A stretch of 64,000 nucleotides of DNA from Agelas oroides (taxonomy: Eukaryota; Porifera; Demospongiae; Agelasida; Agelasidae): the NCBI GenBank assembly GCA_949130485.1, contig OX422193.1, positions 3,102,371-3,166,370 of the forward strand, in the 5' to 3' direction. Position 1 is the stretch's first letter. Each line of letters begins with the position of its first letter. Under the pieces are notes generated by a model that worked only from the letters and a program-made list of their open reading frames with translations, did no database searches and was not told where the DNA came from. Both the position numbers and the translations under genes were made by a program. Of this stretch, positions 11,017 to 23,440 are shown one piece after another.

Positions 11017-11832
11017 ATGAGCCGCAGCTCGAGCAAGAAGAGACGAGGACGACCGCGATCACACTCAGCCCCTGCTCTTCTTAGAAGCCCAAGGAAAGTG
11101 AAGAAACGTAAGCAGTGGTCAGAAGCATCAATGCCAACGGCTATTGAGGCTGTAAAGAACGGTACTGCCATTCTTCGAGCTGCTCGAGAGCACGGCGTGC
11201 CAAGATCCACGCGTAGTGATAGGATTTCTGGAAGAGTTGTTCATGGCACAAAACCAGGGCCTAGTCCCTACTTAGCGGCTGCTGAAGAAAAAGAGTTGTC
11301 ACTCTTTCTCATTGATACAGCAAAAGGAGGCTATGGAAAAACTCGAAAGGAAGTAAAAGGACTGGTTGAGAAAGTTGCTCGGGTTAAGGGTGTGTTGAAG
11401 AAGTCTGAGGTGACCGATGGGTGGTTTAGAAGATTTCTAGAAAGGCAGCCTACTCTCTCCCTTCGAAGGGGTGATGCCGCTCGACTATCGTGCACCGAGG
11501 GTTGTGACAAAGAACACTGCATCTGGTCCTACATCTAAGAAACGTAAGAATTCCTTAGAAAGTTGTCAATCTGCTTTAGGATCTACCACAGCTGTGACAT
11601 CTTTAGCGACAGCATCTGTCACCACCAAGGGGAGAAAGAGTAGTGAAGTGATTGATAAAAATCAATGTTGTATATGCTATCGCAGTTTTGCTGATGATGA
11701 AAGAGAAGAAGCTGGGGTTTAGAGTGGGTGGAATGCATTTGTACAAGGTGGCTTCATGAAGAATGTATTGATTACAACATAGAAGTTAATGCAGATGGTA
11801 GAGAATTGCTCTGTCCTTATTGTGTTCTTTGA
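11017..11832 (+). pseudogene. pogo/Tigger-like transposase with the DDE core deleted
   Basis: From ATG 11017 the frame encodes a basic, AT-hook-like start (KKRRGRPRSH), a psq-type helix-turn-helix around AIEAVKNGTAILRAAREHGVPRS and a CENP-B/Tc5-like helix-turn-helix ending LERQPTLSLRRGDA. The catalytic DDE region is missing. About 30 bp later, in another frame, comes the C-terminal tail ending in a Cys/His finger (NQCCICY, then ECICTRWLHEECID and LLCPYC), with a further frameshift near 11720. The protein is therefore an internally deleted, inactive derivative. Flanking domains are unusually well preserved. The element lies between block D and MT1. Confidence 0.72.
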
Positions 11833-11941
11833 ACTTAAATAAATCATGTATGCCAAGAAATAGTTATTTCTCAACTTTGTTAATGATCAAAATGTTGAGA
11901 GGGTGGGCCTGGAGCTGTGGCATTTTTGGTAGAATTTTGTC

Positions 11942-12927
11942 TTGTTCTTAGGCCCCAAGGCACTTGGTTTCTTTCACGTTACGTGTGTAGTGACAATAAT
12001 TGGACAGCAAATAAACTCAAAGTCAGAAGTACGAAAAGAGAAGAGAGAAGCACAGTCTGCTGAGGTTAGAAGACTTCGCCCACTATTATCACGAGAACAC
12101 CAAAAACTGCTGGAAATAGCGAGTGAAAAGGGATCATCCAGCTGGCTGGTAGCCCTCCCCATGGAATGCCATAGTTTCTCCCTTCATAAGAGTGCTTTCC
12201 GAGACACTCTCTCCTTGAGATATGGCTGGCAACCATCAAATCTCCCCTCAAAGTGTGTGTGTGTGGAAAGTCATTCAATATAGACCATGCTTTGAACTGC
12301 TCAACATGAGGGTTTCCAACGATACGCCATAATGAGATACGCGACTTCACGACAAAACTCTTGACAGAAGTGTGCCACAATGTGTGTGTGGAGCCTCCAC
12401 TTCAAACCCTCTCAGGTGAGCACCTCCCATACGCCACAGCAAATAGGGAGGACAATGTGAGATTGGATATCAAAGCAAGAAGATTCTGGGGAACACCACA
12501 TCAGTGTGCCTTCTTCGATGTCAGGGTTTTCAACCCAAACTCAGAATTGTACCGTGACCTTGAGATGACGACATGCTATAGACGTCACGAGGGAGAGAAA
12601 TGCCGCGCATATGAAAATCGTGTCCGTGAGGTAGAACATGGATCTTTCACCCCCTGATTGGTATTCAGTACCTCCGGAGGGATGGGAAGAGCAGCTACAG
12701 AGGCATACAAGCGACTAGCCACCCTTATTGTAGCCAAGAGAGAACAACCATACAGTAACGTAATGGGCTGGATAAGATGCCACCTTTCCTTTTCCCTGCT
12801 ACGTTCTGCTGTAATGTGCCTTAGAGGGTCACGCTCCCGACATGGTTTTGCACCACACGAGTACACACCAATCGACCTGGTGGTACAGGAAGGATGCATC
12901 CCCGCTCTACCACAACTGTTCATCTAG
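11942..12927 (+). pseudogene. C-terminal part of an RT-type retroelement-like protein
   Basis: The frame from 11942 reads EHQKLLEIASEKGSSSWL and LHKSAFRDTLSLRYGW. It shifts near 12255 into a zinc-knuckle-like stretch (CVCGKSFNIDHAL) with a TGA. It then continues from 12361 as VCHNVCVEPPLQ, RLDIKARRFWG, FFDVRVFNP and KRLATLIVAKREQPYSNV, interrupted by TGA at 12655-12657. I recognise this as the tail found in cnidarian and sponge RT-containing proteins; the D-x-K-like and FDVRV pattern hints at a nuclease fold. At least one frameshift and two stops make it a pseudogene. A shorter piece of the same tail occurs at 52594-52835. Confidence 0.55.
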
Positions 12928-13251
12928 ATCTTTGAAAATACCCTCTGAACCCATTATTTCGTTCATCCTTTATCCTTTATCTTCTCAGAGTTCTATATAT
13001 ATATGCATATGCTGCTTATTTTGTTATCGTTTTTTTGGAAAAAAAAAATGTATACTGGACAGCGCGCTTTGTTGTTTACGAAATTTTCGCTACAAACCGG
13101 AAATCGCTAAAGACTTGCAAAACGCTGTCATTTAAAAAGCCGAAGACGACGACTCTATTGGTGGTTGTTTGAAGTTCGTTCCTGAGGTTGCAACGCTACA
13201 ATTCAGGCAAACATGTGTGTCGATAATTGGCGGCTTACGCTACTAGTAGCA

Positions 13252-13976
13252 ATGTCGCACAACACAACCAAATTCAGTAGCGCCAAGTTGGAGGGCTTGA
13301 GTGATGGTGACTCCTCCTTAGAGTTAGCAAAGTTTTACTCTGAAGTATCTGATTTACAGAAAGAACATGGGAAGGAATTGATTGGAAAGCTTTCACTTGC
13401 TAAGAACATGAAGATTCTTGACTTGGGTTGTGGTACTGGCTATCTTTCTGCTTTACTGGCTGACTGTGTGGGTCCAGAAGGAAAGGTGGTTGCAGTTGAC
13501 CCGAACAAGAGTCGACTTGAGCTTGCAAAGAAACACTACTCAAGATCTAACCTGCTGTTCCTTGAAACAAGTGATGTAACATTTCCTGAAGATCAGTACG
13601 ATTTGGTGTTTTCAAATTACGTTCTACACTGGATAGAGAACAAGGCTGAACTTTTTAAAAGAGTTTATGAGAATCTCAAACCAGGAAGTCAGTTTGCATT
13701 CGGTGTGAGTGACCAACAACCTACAATTGTTGAGCAGATGGACACCCTGATGGGTCCAGAATGAAGCACTGTTTTCATTGGATGTCAGCTTCAAAATACA
13801 ACCATCTTGCTACTGCTGTTGGATTCAAAGTGACATATAGTGTTGTTCAAAATAAACCAGTCCATTTTGAAAATATTGAGAGTCTTATGCGATTTTATCA
13901 TGCTTCAACAGATGGACAATTTAACCCAGGGAAGATAGAGCCTGGGAGTGGCAATTATTCTTACGAGTCAATATGA
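13252..13976 (+). pseudogene. Methyltransferase MT1 (type I copy), frameshifted and 3'-deleted
   Basis: The frame starts at ATG 13252, in the same AGTAGCAATG context as MT3 and MT5. It carries SAM motif I (LDLGCGTGYL), the acidic motif II end (VAVDPNKSR) and motif IV (DLVFSNYVLHWIE). A one-base deletion near 13760 (CCAGAATG against CCAGAAATG elsewhere) shifts the frame. The distal part then continues in another frame to 13976. Relative to MT3 the last 33 codons are replaced by downstream sequence. The join lies at the word GAGCC, which occurs twice in the MT3 region (40071 and 40393), implying a 322-bp deletion through microhomology. The intact family size is 261 aa. Confidence 0.9.
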
Positions 13977-15275
13977 CCGGTTCAACCTGGGTATGCCATC
14001 TTCAGCTAGAAGCATCAGCAACCCTTATATTGTCATTACGTTTTTAAGCATGTGTACATAATTCGCTAAAATATACTAGGCAAGCTGAAGAGATAGTGGT
14101 TGACTGTTTTCAGAGACTAATTGCATAAGGAAACCTAAGGGGAACTGTTTCAAGTTGTCGTGCAACCACAATCCACAGGTGCCTTTGTTTTTTTATTAGT
14201 GGTTATAGTGGAAGGGTTGTGGTTGTAAGGCCATCTGTATGGACTTCCCGTTTGTTTTTCCTCATTAAATTGGCATTTTCTCATAACCACAGTCTTTTTA
14301 GCTTGTCTGCAACCATAGTAACCACTACACTCTGTGGTTGATGAGACATATACAGTTGTACCATGGTTCTTTGTTAGCATCTTGCCTCAGCTATTGAGGA
14401 AAGGGAAATGCTGGTAGTCACCATGAATCCATGGTCCCTGGTTTGAGCTGCTGAGCTACACCACCACCAGACAACTACCATCCCTCACAATCTGGTACTG
14501 AAAGATTTCTGATAAACATAGCAAACGTCGATGCCTTCATTCTGAATTCTGCAGTGCTGATCTCTTTGACGTTTGCTGTATGCAAAATACTGGAAGTGAT
14601 GGATGCCACCCAGCAGCACTATCTGGCTTGTTATGATAGTCTCATGGGCAAGACTGTCATGGGAGAGGAGTCTTACAAACTTACATTATCTCAAATGCAT
14701 TAGAAGGGTGATACTAGTTGCATCAGAGGATCAATTGTTGTATATTAATTATTTAGTGGGGGTCCATCAGTATGAGAATTAATTGCATCAGAGAAGTGAG
14801 CATTATGGTTCCAACTTACATCAGAGGGTTGATTACATCAGTGTTTATCACTATAAATGCATCTAAGGTTGAGCATTATGGATACTAAGTACATTAAAAG
14901 ATGTCAGAGTGTCTAGTATGGTAAAATTATCAACGGGCTACATAAGCATGTGGATACTAAGTATAGCAGAGAGTAGATCATTGTTACATATGTCCGAGGG
15001 TCTATCACTCTGAGTATATTTTGCACTGAAGGGTGTGCATTGCAGATAATAAGTCCATCAGATTTATAGGCAGACAAGCTGCCCAGTAGTGATTTGAAGC
15101 CCTGTGATACAATTAATAAACACAGGGAGCAAAAATCTGACATGTTCACATCTATTATTGAGATTGCCCTCTGATGTCCTTATTATCCACAATGCTCACC
15201 CCTTGGATGTAATTAATATCTATAGTAAAGGAACCTCTGGTGAAAGTAATATCCAGCAATCAATCCCCTTAGCTT
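13977..15275. repeat. 3' flank of type I methyltransferase, copy 1
   Basis: Matches the sequence after MT3 (about 40430-41915), including the GTTACTATGGTTGCAGA-type imperfect repeats and the patch with minus-strand TAGCTCAGCAG at about 14450. Near 15225-15275 the piece AAAGGAACCTCTGGTG is inverted relative to 41866-41910, marking a local rearrangement. No gene was found. Confidence 0.82.
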
Positions 15276-17539
15276 CACCTTGGCCTCCACGTTCTTACTC
15301 GGTGACTGTGGGGTAGGAAGGCAGCCAATTATTTGTAGTGGGATGTCTCACTTCTAGGGAGTGCTGCATGGAGGTTGCATGATGTAATGGCATATTGAGT
15401 GCAGATCTCTTTGAGCTAGCTATTTGACGTTCTTCAACAAACCCAGTTCTATCCAATGTAGGTCAATGTTTGACTATACTTCATCACTCTTGGAACTCGG
15501 ACATTGCTATAAAGAAACAAGTGAAGCTTAAGACACAACTTTATACAGCAACATTAAACTACCAAAGTTCGTTCACACATAAATGCTACCCTCACCTCAA
15601 TAAGGAATTCCACTCTGACCAGCCTAGAGTGGAGGTTCCAACCTGCAGGAGTCAGAATGGTGTCTCTATTTTGTCTTCTGTAAAGACACTGGGGTCATTC
15701 CATGTCAAATCAACACAAAAAAATCCTTACCCTCACCAATTTGAATGAAACTTGGTTTTTACACAGTGTCTGTTGAGATATTAACGTTGTATGGCTTTAG
15801 AGTTAGGACCAGAAAATTTTTAGCTTACATGTTGTCACTAAATCAACCATAACTTTGACTGAGATTAACTTTAACACTTACAACTTACACCACTTGTAGC
15901 TCATAAAATTTCCTTTCGTTTGATATAATTAACAAGTATATCCCATAAAGTTCGGGTCAAAGGTCATCATTAGTGCATTTTGACCTTTGCTATCTCAAAA
16001 AAGGAATATTTTAATTCTGATGAATTTTTTCCAAATGTTGTTTGGGTCCTTCTCTTCAAGTGGTATTAAAATGGTTTTGAGACTGACATGGGATTAGGAG
16101 ATATGTGACAGAATGTAATGGCAGTCAGGGGAGAAGTACTTTCAAGCATTCCTATAGTTACCTGATGGTGGTTCATTTCAATTGGTATGGTGGTGGATAC
16201 CTTTGTAAACATGACATGACAAAATATCCATGATTCCATGGTTGGTATGTGATGTCCAAGTGGTAGTTGCCATGGTTACTAGGTCAGTTATCTCCTCTAG
16301 AGAGCAGTTCAGTGCTGTTCAACATGTTGAAATGATGACCATTCATTTAGTTACAACTTGCTCAGGCTCTCCCCACAATGTTTGCATTTCACAAATACAA
16401 TAGGGCTGGAAATTTTGATTTAGCTGTTTGATAGTTACAGTGATTAAAATAAGATTCAGCTTGGTGGATTTGTAGGTAGCTTACTCAGTGACAATGTCAT
16501 GGAAAAATTGCAATCACTGCTGCAGGGGTTCTTACTGGTGATAGAAAGCTATATCAGAAGGCAAGATCCTTGCTGAATTCATGGACACTGAGTCTGAGTT
16601 GAAACTTGCTCCGAGTGTGAGTTAAAGCTTGGCAAAGTACGTAGCACCTGCATGGAAAAGGTGCCTGCACTAGCTGTGATGTGAAGTTCTTCTCACATTT
16701 CTAGAAAGGCTGGCTGCTTGCTTACTGTTTATGCTTGAATTCTTTGAGAAGTGGCTTTTTGTTGTCAGCAGCAATCACTCTTGTGAAGTGCACATGTTCC
16801 CACACGTCTTTGATCAAACTATGTAGTATACAAAAACGTGATACAGGGGGGGAAGGTCTGGAAGATCTGACCACATGCATGGCAGCAGGTAGACAGAGGA
16901 CACACAGTGGGGAGGCAGGGAGAGCGGAGGTGAGGATCTCAAGGCCCTTACCTCTATTGTAATTGGAAGCTGGAGCATTTGCAAAGCAGGATGAATACTG
17001 CTTACTGTTAGGCATGAAATATTATGGTCGGGCACTACCATGTGCGTGTTTACCCTCTATCCACCTGATTTCAAAGCACATGACTACCCTTCCTAATTGT
17101 GTATTGCAAGCAACTAGAAACGTAAGGCAACACAGGCCTGGTATCAAGGCTACATCACCACTCATGAAATTGTGAATCATATATATACTAGTGAGATGAT
17201 TCATCATCATGGGGTGAGCCTGAGCAAGCAGCAAGCTGCTGATTTACTACTTTGTCATGGCACACAGCAGGATTTGTCATTGTCGACTGTGCCAAACTTA
17301 ATAACGCATATAAGTAGCTAAGTCCTCACCACAGCTAATATATAAGTATCACATATGCCAGCCATTTCTTCAGCCAGGGCAGCTAATGTGGCTGCACATG
17401 CATGGACTAAGCTTTTACACCAAAATCATGAGCTAAATTTCTCAGGCTTTTATGAGTGCCGTTTATGCATAGCCCGCTACCAGAAGTGACCCAGTCAACC
17501 ACCGTCCATATTAAATTTGTACCCCCTGTTTCAGCATTG
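15276..17539. other. No gene recognised
   Basis: AT-rich sequence with only short frames. I see no recognisable protein motif, RNA gene or terminal repeat. In unit 2 the equivalent interval between the type I flank and MT-II is only about 160 bp, so this region and what follows to 23436 is private to unit 1. Confidence 0.5.
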
Positions 17540-17720
17540 TGGCATTGTTGGCATTTTTGTAGCATTTGCGATAGAGGATGCCCACCTCTTGCCTAGCTTT
17601 GCGACACACTTCTGTGATATGTTTGTTCCAAGAAAGGTTGGATGTTATCCAGACTCCAGGTATCTGTAGTTGTCAACTCTTTCCACTTCCTACGCCTATG
17701 TCTGACACAGATAATATGTA
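17540..17720 (-). pseudogene. LINE reverse-transcriptase fragment
   Basis: Minus-strand reading gives VDNYRYL followed, after a frameshift, by GVWITSNLSWNKHI and KARQEVGILYRK. This is the post-catalytic thumb/connector motif of CR1/Jockey-like LINE reverse transcriptases. Only about 60 codons remain. Confidence 0.72.
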
Positions 17721-18058
17721 CTGAAGACGCAAATAATCTATTGAGCTTTTGAACATTTTTAAAGTTACTAGTCATGCTTGGCATTTCACACATGCTGTGT
17801 GTGATCTCACTCATTGACATATGAAGAACTTGACAGCCCTGAGGTGGTCTGGATGATTTGCACCTATCGATGTTATGCCCCCCCCCTCCTTAAGTTGGGA
17901 TATAGTGGGGCAAGGTGGGGATTTGACTCAGTCAAACGTCAATTGCCCCTATAGTGGGGCAGACCCTTTAATCAAACCCCCTCAGATGGAGAATTTGACT
18001 CCTACAGTTCAACTATGCAGTCTGAGGTAATTGACTATTGGGGCACTGTCTCCAGTCA

Positions 18059-18133
18059 ACCCCCCACCAACTGCCCAATAGGAGGGTAGTAGGGCAGCCC
18101 CACTACCCTCCTATTGGGCAGTTGGTGGGGGGT
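18059..18133. repeat. Perfect 32-bp inverted repeat with 11-base loop
   Basis: Left arm 18059-18090 is exactly complementary to right arm 18102-18133, separated by AGGGCAGCCCC. The arms begin ACCCCCCACCAACTGCCC. A weaker array of GGGGCA/TGCCCC words lies upstream from 17871. It is a strong hairpin or a mini foldback element. Confidence 0.95.
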
Positions 18134-19044
18134 CACTAGGGCAAAACACTGATAGCGCATAACTACTACTAACTGAATACAAAAAAAAAAGTCGAAGAGA
18201 TTACTAAGTTAGCCCTTGTAGCTTGTTGCTGTCAGTTAGTGACTGAACCTGGTAGAGTTACCATATGACTGTTCTCTTCAAGGTTAAGCAGCATCTCCGT
18301 GACTCCGATTCTGTTGTCTAGACAATAAGTCTGTACAAGAAATTAGTGCTATTGCTTAGCATTTTTTACAAGTTGGATTGCTGTGCTAGTGTGTGTGTTG
18401 TACTCTAAAACGTCTGCACTAAATGATACTTGACATATGAGCCTCAGGCTAACAAACACAGTTATTAGGGTATCCAACCTCAAATATCCAAGTGTGCGCA
18501 GTGATTCCAAAACAGTGGTTTTCACAAGAGCCCACCCAGTTATGAAAGCTGGAAAGCATCACAAAAGCACCAGACCAGCAAAGTTGCTAAAACGGGCAAA
18601 ACGTTTATCTTCTTGCTTTCTTCTCCTTCTTCTCCTTCCTTCCACCGGGATAGCATGATAATGGCTGAAGCTATTACAACAATTCAAACGCGAAAAAAAA
18701 ACCCAGCATAAATCACAGGGTATTGCACTGACCACTTGTCGTTCTTAAAGATACAAATTGAACTAGTCAGCAATTGTCAGGTAATACCACATTTATGCTT
18801 GCTGGATACGCCATTTTGTTAGATGATAACACTATTCATAGCCACCAGAAGCTCAAGTGAGCATGTGTTTAGATGGCTTACTGTGATAAGAAGCAGCAGC
18901 TTCTTTCTGTCTGCTTTTATGCCAACCCTATGTGAGTTGTCTTCACTTTTTTGTGTGGCAGTAGGGAAGCATAGTCATTAGCATCATGTGCTGTATGCTC
19001 CCTTCGTGGAGTTGAATGTAGTGACCTTTTGTCAGGTTGGTGAA

Positions 19045-21640
19045 TCAGTATTCCTGAGTCATTAGGAAACTTGGAGTAGAATATGTGATAAAGTTCCTCA
19101 AGCTTTTGTGTAAAGTCTGCATGCTGCCAGTTGCAAATCTGAAGGGGAGAAGTTGTATTAAAGGATCTTCAGTTGGAAACTTCTCCTGTGCAAGAGAAAG
19201 TAGAAAATGAAGCATGTGGGATCTCATTACATGAAATATTACACTAAAATTGTTTACTGTGTTGATGTACCTTGATAGGAGCTTATGAATCACTTTGTGG
19301 TGCTCGTAAACTCCAAGCCTTGGTAAATTGCTACCTGTAATAATGATTACCTTCCTCTTGGATATTTCACACTCAATGTCTTCACTACTTCCAGGGCAAC
19401 TAAGGATTGGAGTCCACATCCAAAACGAGTGTTGCAAGTGTCGCGACTCCTCCAAATCTGCTTTAGGTGAGTCACTTCTCAGGAATGTCTTCTTCAGGTA
19501 CACCTTGACTTGAGAAGTGGGCTGCAAGAGCTTCATTGTCAGTTTGAGAGGTAGACACTCTCGGTGTACTGCTTAGGAAGGGTGTTCCATGACCATTCAG
19601 ATTTCACTTGAAAGACAGCAATAAAATATTTGCAAGGAATGCGCCACCTTGTCCAGTCCTTGCATGAACACGATGGAGTACCCTCCCTAGAAGCAGCACC
19701 AAAATCAGCTATGTGCTTCCCTCTGCTGGCTTTTGACAACATGAAAGACACCTGGTTTCTCAGTCATTTCAATAGCCTCAGCTGTGAATTTGTTGCTGTT
19801 TGTTTTACAGACCAAGCAGTGTTTAATCACAGCACAAAGCCTTCCTCTAAGGTAATCAGGCACTGTGTCAGAACCAGCACGATAAAACTGCAGCTGCCTG
19901 TAATTCTCATTCTAATAGGTAGTGCTGGTGAATGTCGGTAGAAATTGTTCCGTGAGTAGCTGAACCAATCCAGTGAGGGTCATGTTTTTCTTCCAAGGTA
20001 AGGAGGACTTGAGAGCTTTGTTTAGGGACTCAGTACCATTGTTTGTATCAATTGCCCCATAATACTTAATTAAGCATCTGGCCCATCTCTGTTTGTATAA
20101 GAACATAATATTTGCCACCAAAGTAAGTGGGTTGGATTACAGTTGACTGCTTTCTACATAGCACTAAATGGCTTGAGGTTTAATTACACTACATAATTAT
20201 TATTATGCAATATTCCTACATCAGCAAAAACTTATTTTACATTTGGATTGAATGTATCATGACATACCGTGTGTACGGATGGCGAAAAAAAATGGCAGCC
20301 ACACTATAAAAGTGCACAAATGACATGCAGACTGGCAAGTTGCTAAAACAGGCAAATCGCCTATCTTCTGACTTCCTTTCTTCTTTCTTGTTTCTTCCTA
20401 TACTGTGTAAGCACGTGATGTGATGGAATTTCATAGGAGAAGATTTTTGTGGACCCTTTGAATATTGTGGTTCAGTTCTCACTCTGGTGATTGTTTGAGA
20501 TCAGCTTGTTAGTAGTATGCATCGACACCTGGTGTCCACAGCAGATGGAGCCCATGCACATGCTCTGAAGAGTGTTAAAAGCTGCTCTTGTTCCCTCGTC
20601 CACCGATCTATGCTTGTTCTCGGTGGAAATCACATAATTACAATGTGGTGGTGGGAAAGGCTTGCTGAATTAATGGAAGATATCTCGGCCTCAGAGTAGT
20701 TGCAAAGAAAGGATGCATGTTTCCAGTCTAGGTTCCATTGTTTGAGGTTTAGTTGATTCTGACTGAACAATAAAGTAGGCGGCTACTTTGTAACCTGGAC
20801 AGTGCCAAAAAAAAAACAATAGGAGGTCGTACTTGGTTGTTTTTTAGGTCACATCAATTAAGTGTCACCATACTCCACAAGTATGTTTTGTTGCCACTCC
20901 TCTTGATGAATCTGGACAAGTTCTTGTGTGGACTGGGAACTTGTTGATGCAGGGTTAGGGCGCCTTAGCTGCGAGTCAATGTGGTGTCATATATCTGTGT
21001 TTGTGGGATAGTAGGCTCTGCTACTCTCATTTCATTTTTCACATAGCAGCGTTGTTTCACCTCCTGAACATCAATGATGCCCTCCTTTACTAGACTCTCG
21101 ATTTTCTGACTGATTATTGGGTGAACCCTCGGAGATATTCCTCCTGCTTTTCCTGTGGGATGAACTTTCTCATGGGCATATTGGTAGTCTATGCTTAATC
21201 TGTAAGAGAGTCCCAGGATTCCTTAAACACTCTGTTATTCTCGTGTGTCTCTCTTTGTTTAGGTCCTTTCATAGAGTGCCTCTCTTCTTCAGTCAATTGA
21301 TAGTCATGGTACAGGTGGTATTCCTTGACAACCGTATGTGCTGGACACCCAATCTTTTTGGTTGATTGTAGAAACAATCCCTTGCTCTTTTTCCTATAAC
21401 AATGCTTTACATGTTGGCAGTCATTTGTTTTGGTTTGTATTGGGCAGAATGGTACTCCATCAAATTCTACATTTGTGTTTCCAAATGACTACTTTCAGAA
21501 TATTTTCGTGGACCCTGTTCATCAATAGAAATTACTTTTGTAACAGCTGCAATGTTTTGAGCTGTATAATTTGTAGGTGCCTTAGTTTAGTATGGTAGGA
21601 CTGCCACACATTGTGTATAGCTGTGATTGCATGGATATGG
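19045..21640 (-). pseudogene. MULE-type transposase/SWIM-finger gene, decayed
   Basis: Pieces of one protein occur in order on the minus strand. Near 21380-21250 is a FAR1-like N-terminal segment (STKKIGCPAHTVVKEY). Near 21180-21070 is a segment reading HPTGKAGGISPRVHPII. Near 20760-20500 are remains of the MULE DDE core (KQWNLDWKHASFLC, YSEAEIS). At 20121-19914 is GAIDTNNGTESLNKALKS, and at 19700-19560 is a SWIM finger (CSCKDWTRWRIPCKY) in which the expected final His is Tyr. Many stops and shifts separate the pieces. MULE transposases make 8-11-bp target duplications. Whether this was a transposon or a host ZSWIM-like gene cannot be decided here. Confidence 0.72.
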
Positions 21641-21990
21641 GACTTAGAGACACTTTGAAGGCCAGCAGGAGTAAAGCAACCAATGCAACTAGGTGTCCCA
21701 AGTTCTTATGGTTGTATTTGGCTGTGTTCATAAAAATTGCAAGAATTCTACACACGCCTTTAGGGACAGAACATTATAATTTATGTCGAACCTTAACTAC
21801 ACGCTAAAGCCACCATTTGTTGCATATTAGTTTGTCAACTGAAGTTTATGTGGACAGACACCCATCACCATTATATAACATTATTCATTGGCTGAGGGAA
21901 AAGCACTCAGTAAGGCATTATTTTGTTATTGTGCAGTATGCTAAGTAGTCATCATTATGTGGTTTATTCATCTGGTGCATCAGCGCTGCT

Positions 21991-22450
21991 AATTTACTCC
22001 TATTTCACCTACTCCCGTTTTGTCTACTAGATTTTTGTACCATTTTCCCCTACTCCCAATTTCTCTACATTTGCTTTTTAATTCCAGGTTTTGAGAGGGT
22101 AAGGTCCATTCAACCAGTTGCTTGGGTATTTTCTGGTGGATGATCATGATTATTGTTCTCAGCTACAACCTCACCATTAGCATCTGTTGTTGCTCTTCCC
22201 TGACATGAGCGATCAATGCATCTCCAACAAGTCTAGCCATCTCTCTCTCTCCTGTTGATAGTGTACTGGAAACCATTGTAATGTAGAGATCTTGCTCCTC
22301 ATTCGGTTTTTGAAAATTCAGCCATGTTGATGATGCATGATTGCTTTGAATGAATACAGTGACTGACAGCAACTGATGATGGTAAAACATTAGCTTAACA
22401 GTAACAGTAGACCAAACGGGAGTAGACAAAACAGGAGTAGACGAAATGTG
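21991..22450. mobile_element. MITE with TACTCCCGTTTTGTCTACT termini
   Basis: The left end contains CTATTTCACCTACTCCCGTTTTGTCTACT. The right end contains the inverted complement with an internal direct repeat of AGTAGACaAAACgGGAGTAGAC. About 460 bp in total. No coding capacity was recognised and target duplications were not identified. Confidence 0.6.
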
Positions 22451-23436
22451 AACATAATTTACTTGTCGATTTGTAATTGCCAGAGAAGTGAATCCCCAAA
22501 ATGATGCAGCCAGGCAGGGGATGAGAACTATAATATGCAACAAATATATAGTGGCCTAACACATATTTAGTGTATAGCTGATTACTGGTAGTGTTCCATT
22601 GCAAATAGATAGTAATCCTATAGCCTACGTATTTTTGGACAGCATTTTTACCTTGGGTTTGTCATTCTCTTTTGATATAGAACATGAAGATGGTTTTTCT
22701 GTTCTGCGAATGCCTAATCTGGCGGTGGTGTCCTGCTTGTGCAGCTCAAGAACATTGTCTACATTTCGAACTACCCCTCCATAGTAGCAGCCACATACAG
22801 TTCTTGTTTCTTATGCTGATTAGTTTGTACTTTTATGTATCAGTGTATGAATAAGGCCACAGAATTTACTGACATGCATGCGTTAAAGCAGCTTTCACAT
22901 ACTTGCATATCAGGTCTGTAGTGGCTGAATCAACCTGGAGAGTTCACAGATCTCGGCCTCACAATTGTAATTTCACACCAATGCAGCAGGAAAGTTTAAT
23001 TTAGGCGTATGTGCTACGATGTCACGTGTGGTATCCGGATGGTGACTTTTGCCCTCAGAATTGGTGAACAAAATGAATCCCCCTCTCACTTCCATACAAT
23101 TCATGCCTATGAGATCAACTCCCATGAAATCAACTTTCCATGAGATCAACTCCCTCCAGATCAACTTGACTAAAAATGTTATTGCAATATGATGGGGACT
23201 GAGCTGATGTTAACTTCAAGTAGTGTGGTAAGGTCTGCAACATGAAGCTCCAGAAGATCATTGCATCAATGGTTTTGTTGACTATTTCAGTGGCATGTGG
23301 ATGAATGGTCATTACAGATTTAGTCAGTTGAACAACCATCTGAAGGGTGGGCATTCACGAATGAAGAAACTATAGTGGTTAAATCTCTCTAGTTTGAAGC
23401 CAGAGCAATGCAGCCTCATCAATAAAAGGAGGTATC
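22451..23436. other. No gene recognised; GATCAACT-rich patch at 23105-23170
   Basis: No protein motif was seen. A degenerate repeat of ATGAGATCAACT words at 23105-23170 is complementary to GTTGATCT/ATTGATCT words at 25340-25432, beyond the MT2 gene. Confidence 0.5.
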
Positions 23437-23440
23437 GTAT

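Noticed and set aside
15470-17240. Several 70-97-aa frames on both strands
   Set aside because: No family motifs, no duplicate copy to test conservation, and overlapping frames on opposite strands of similar length.
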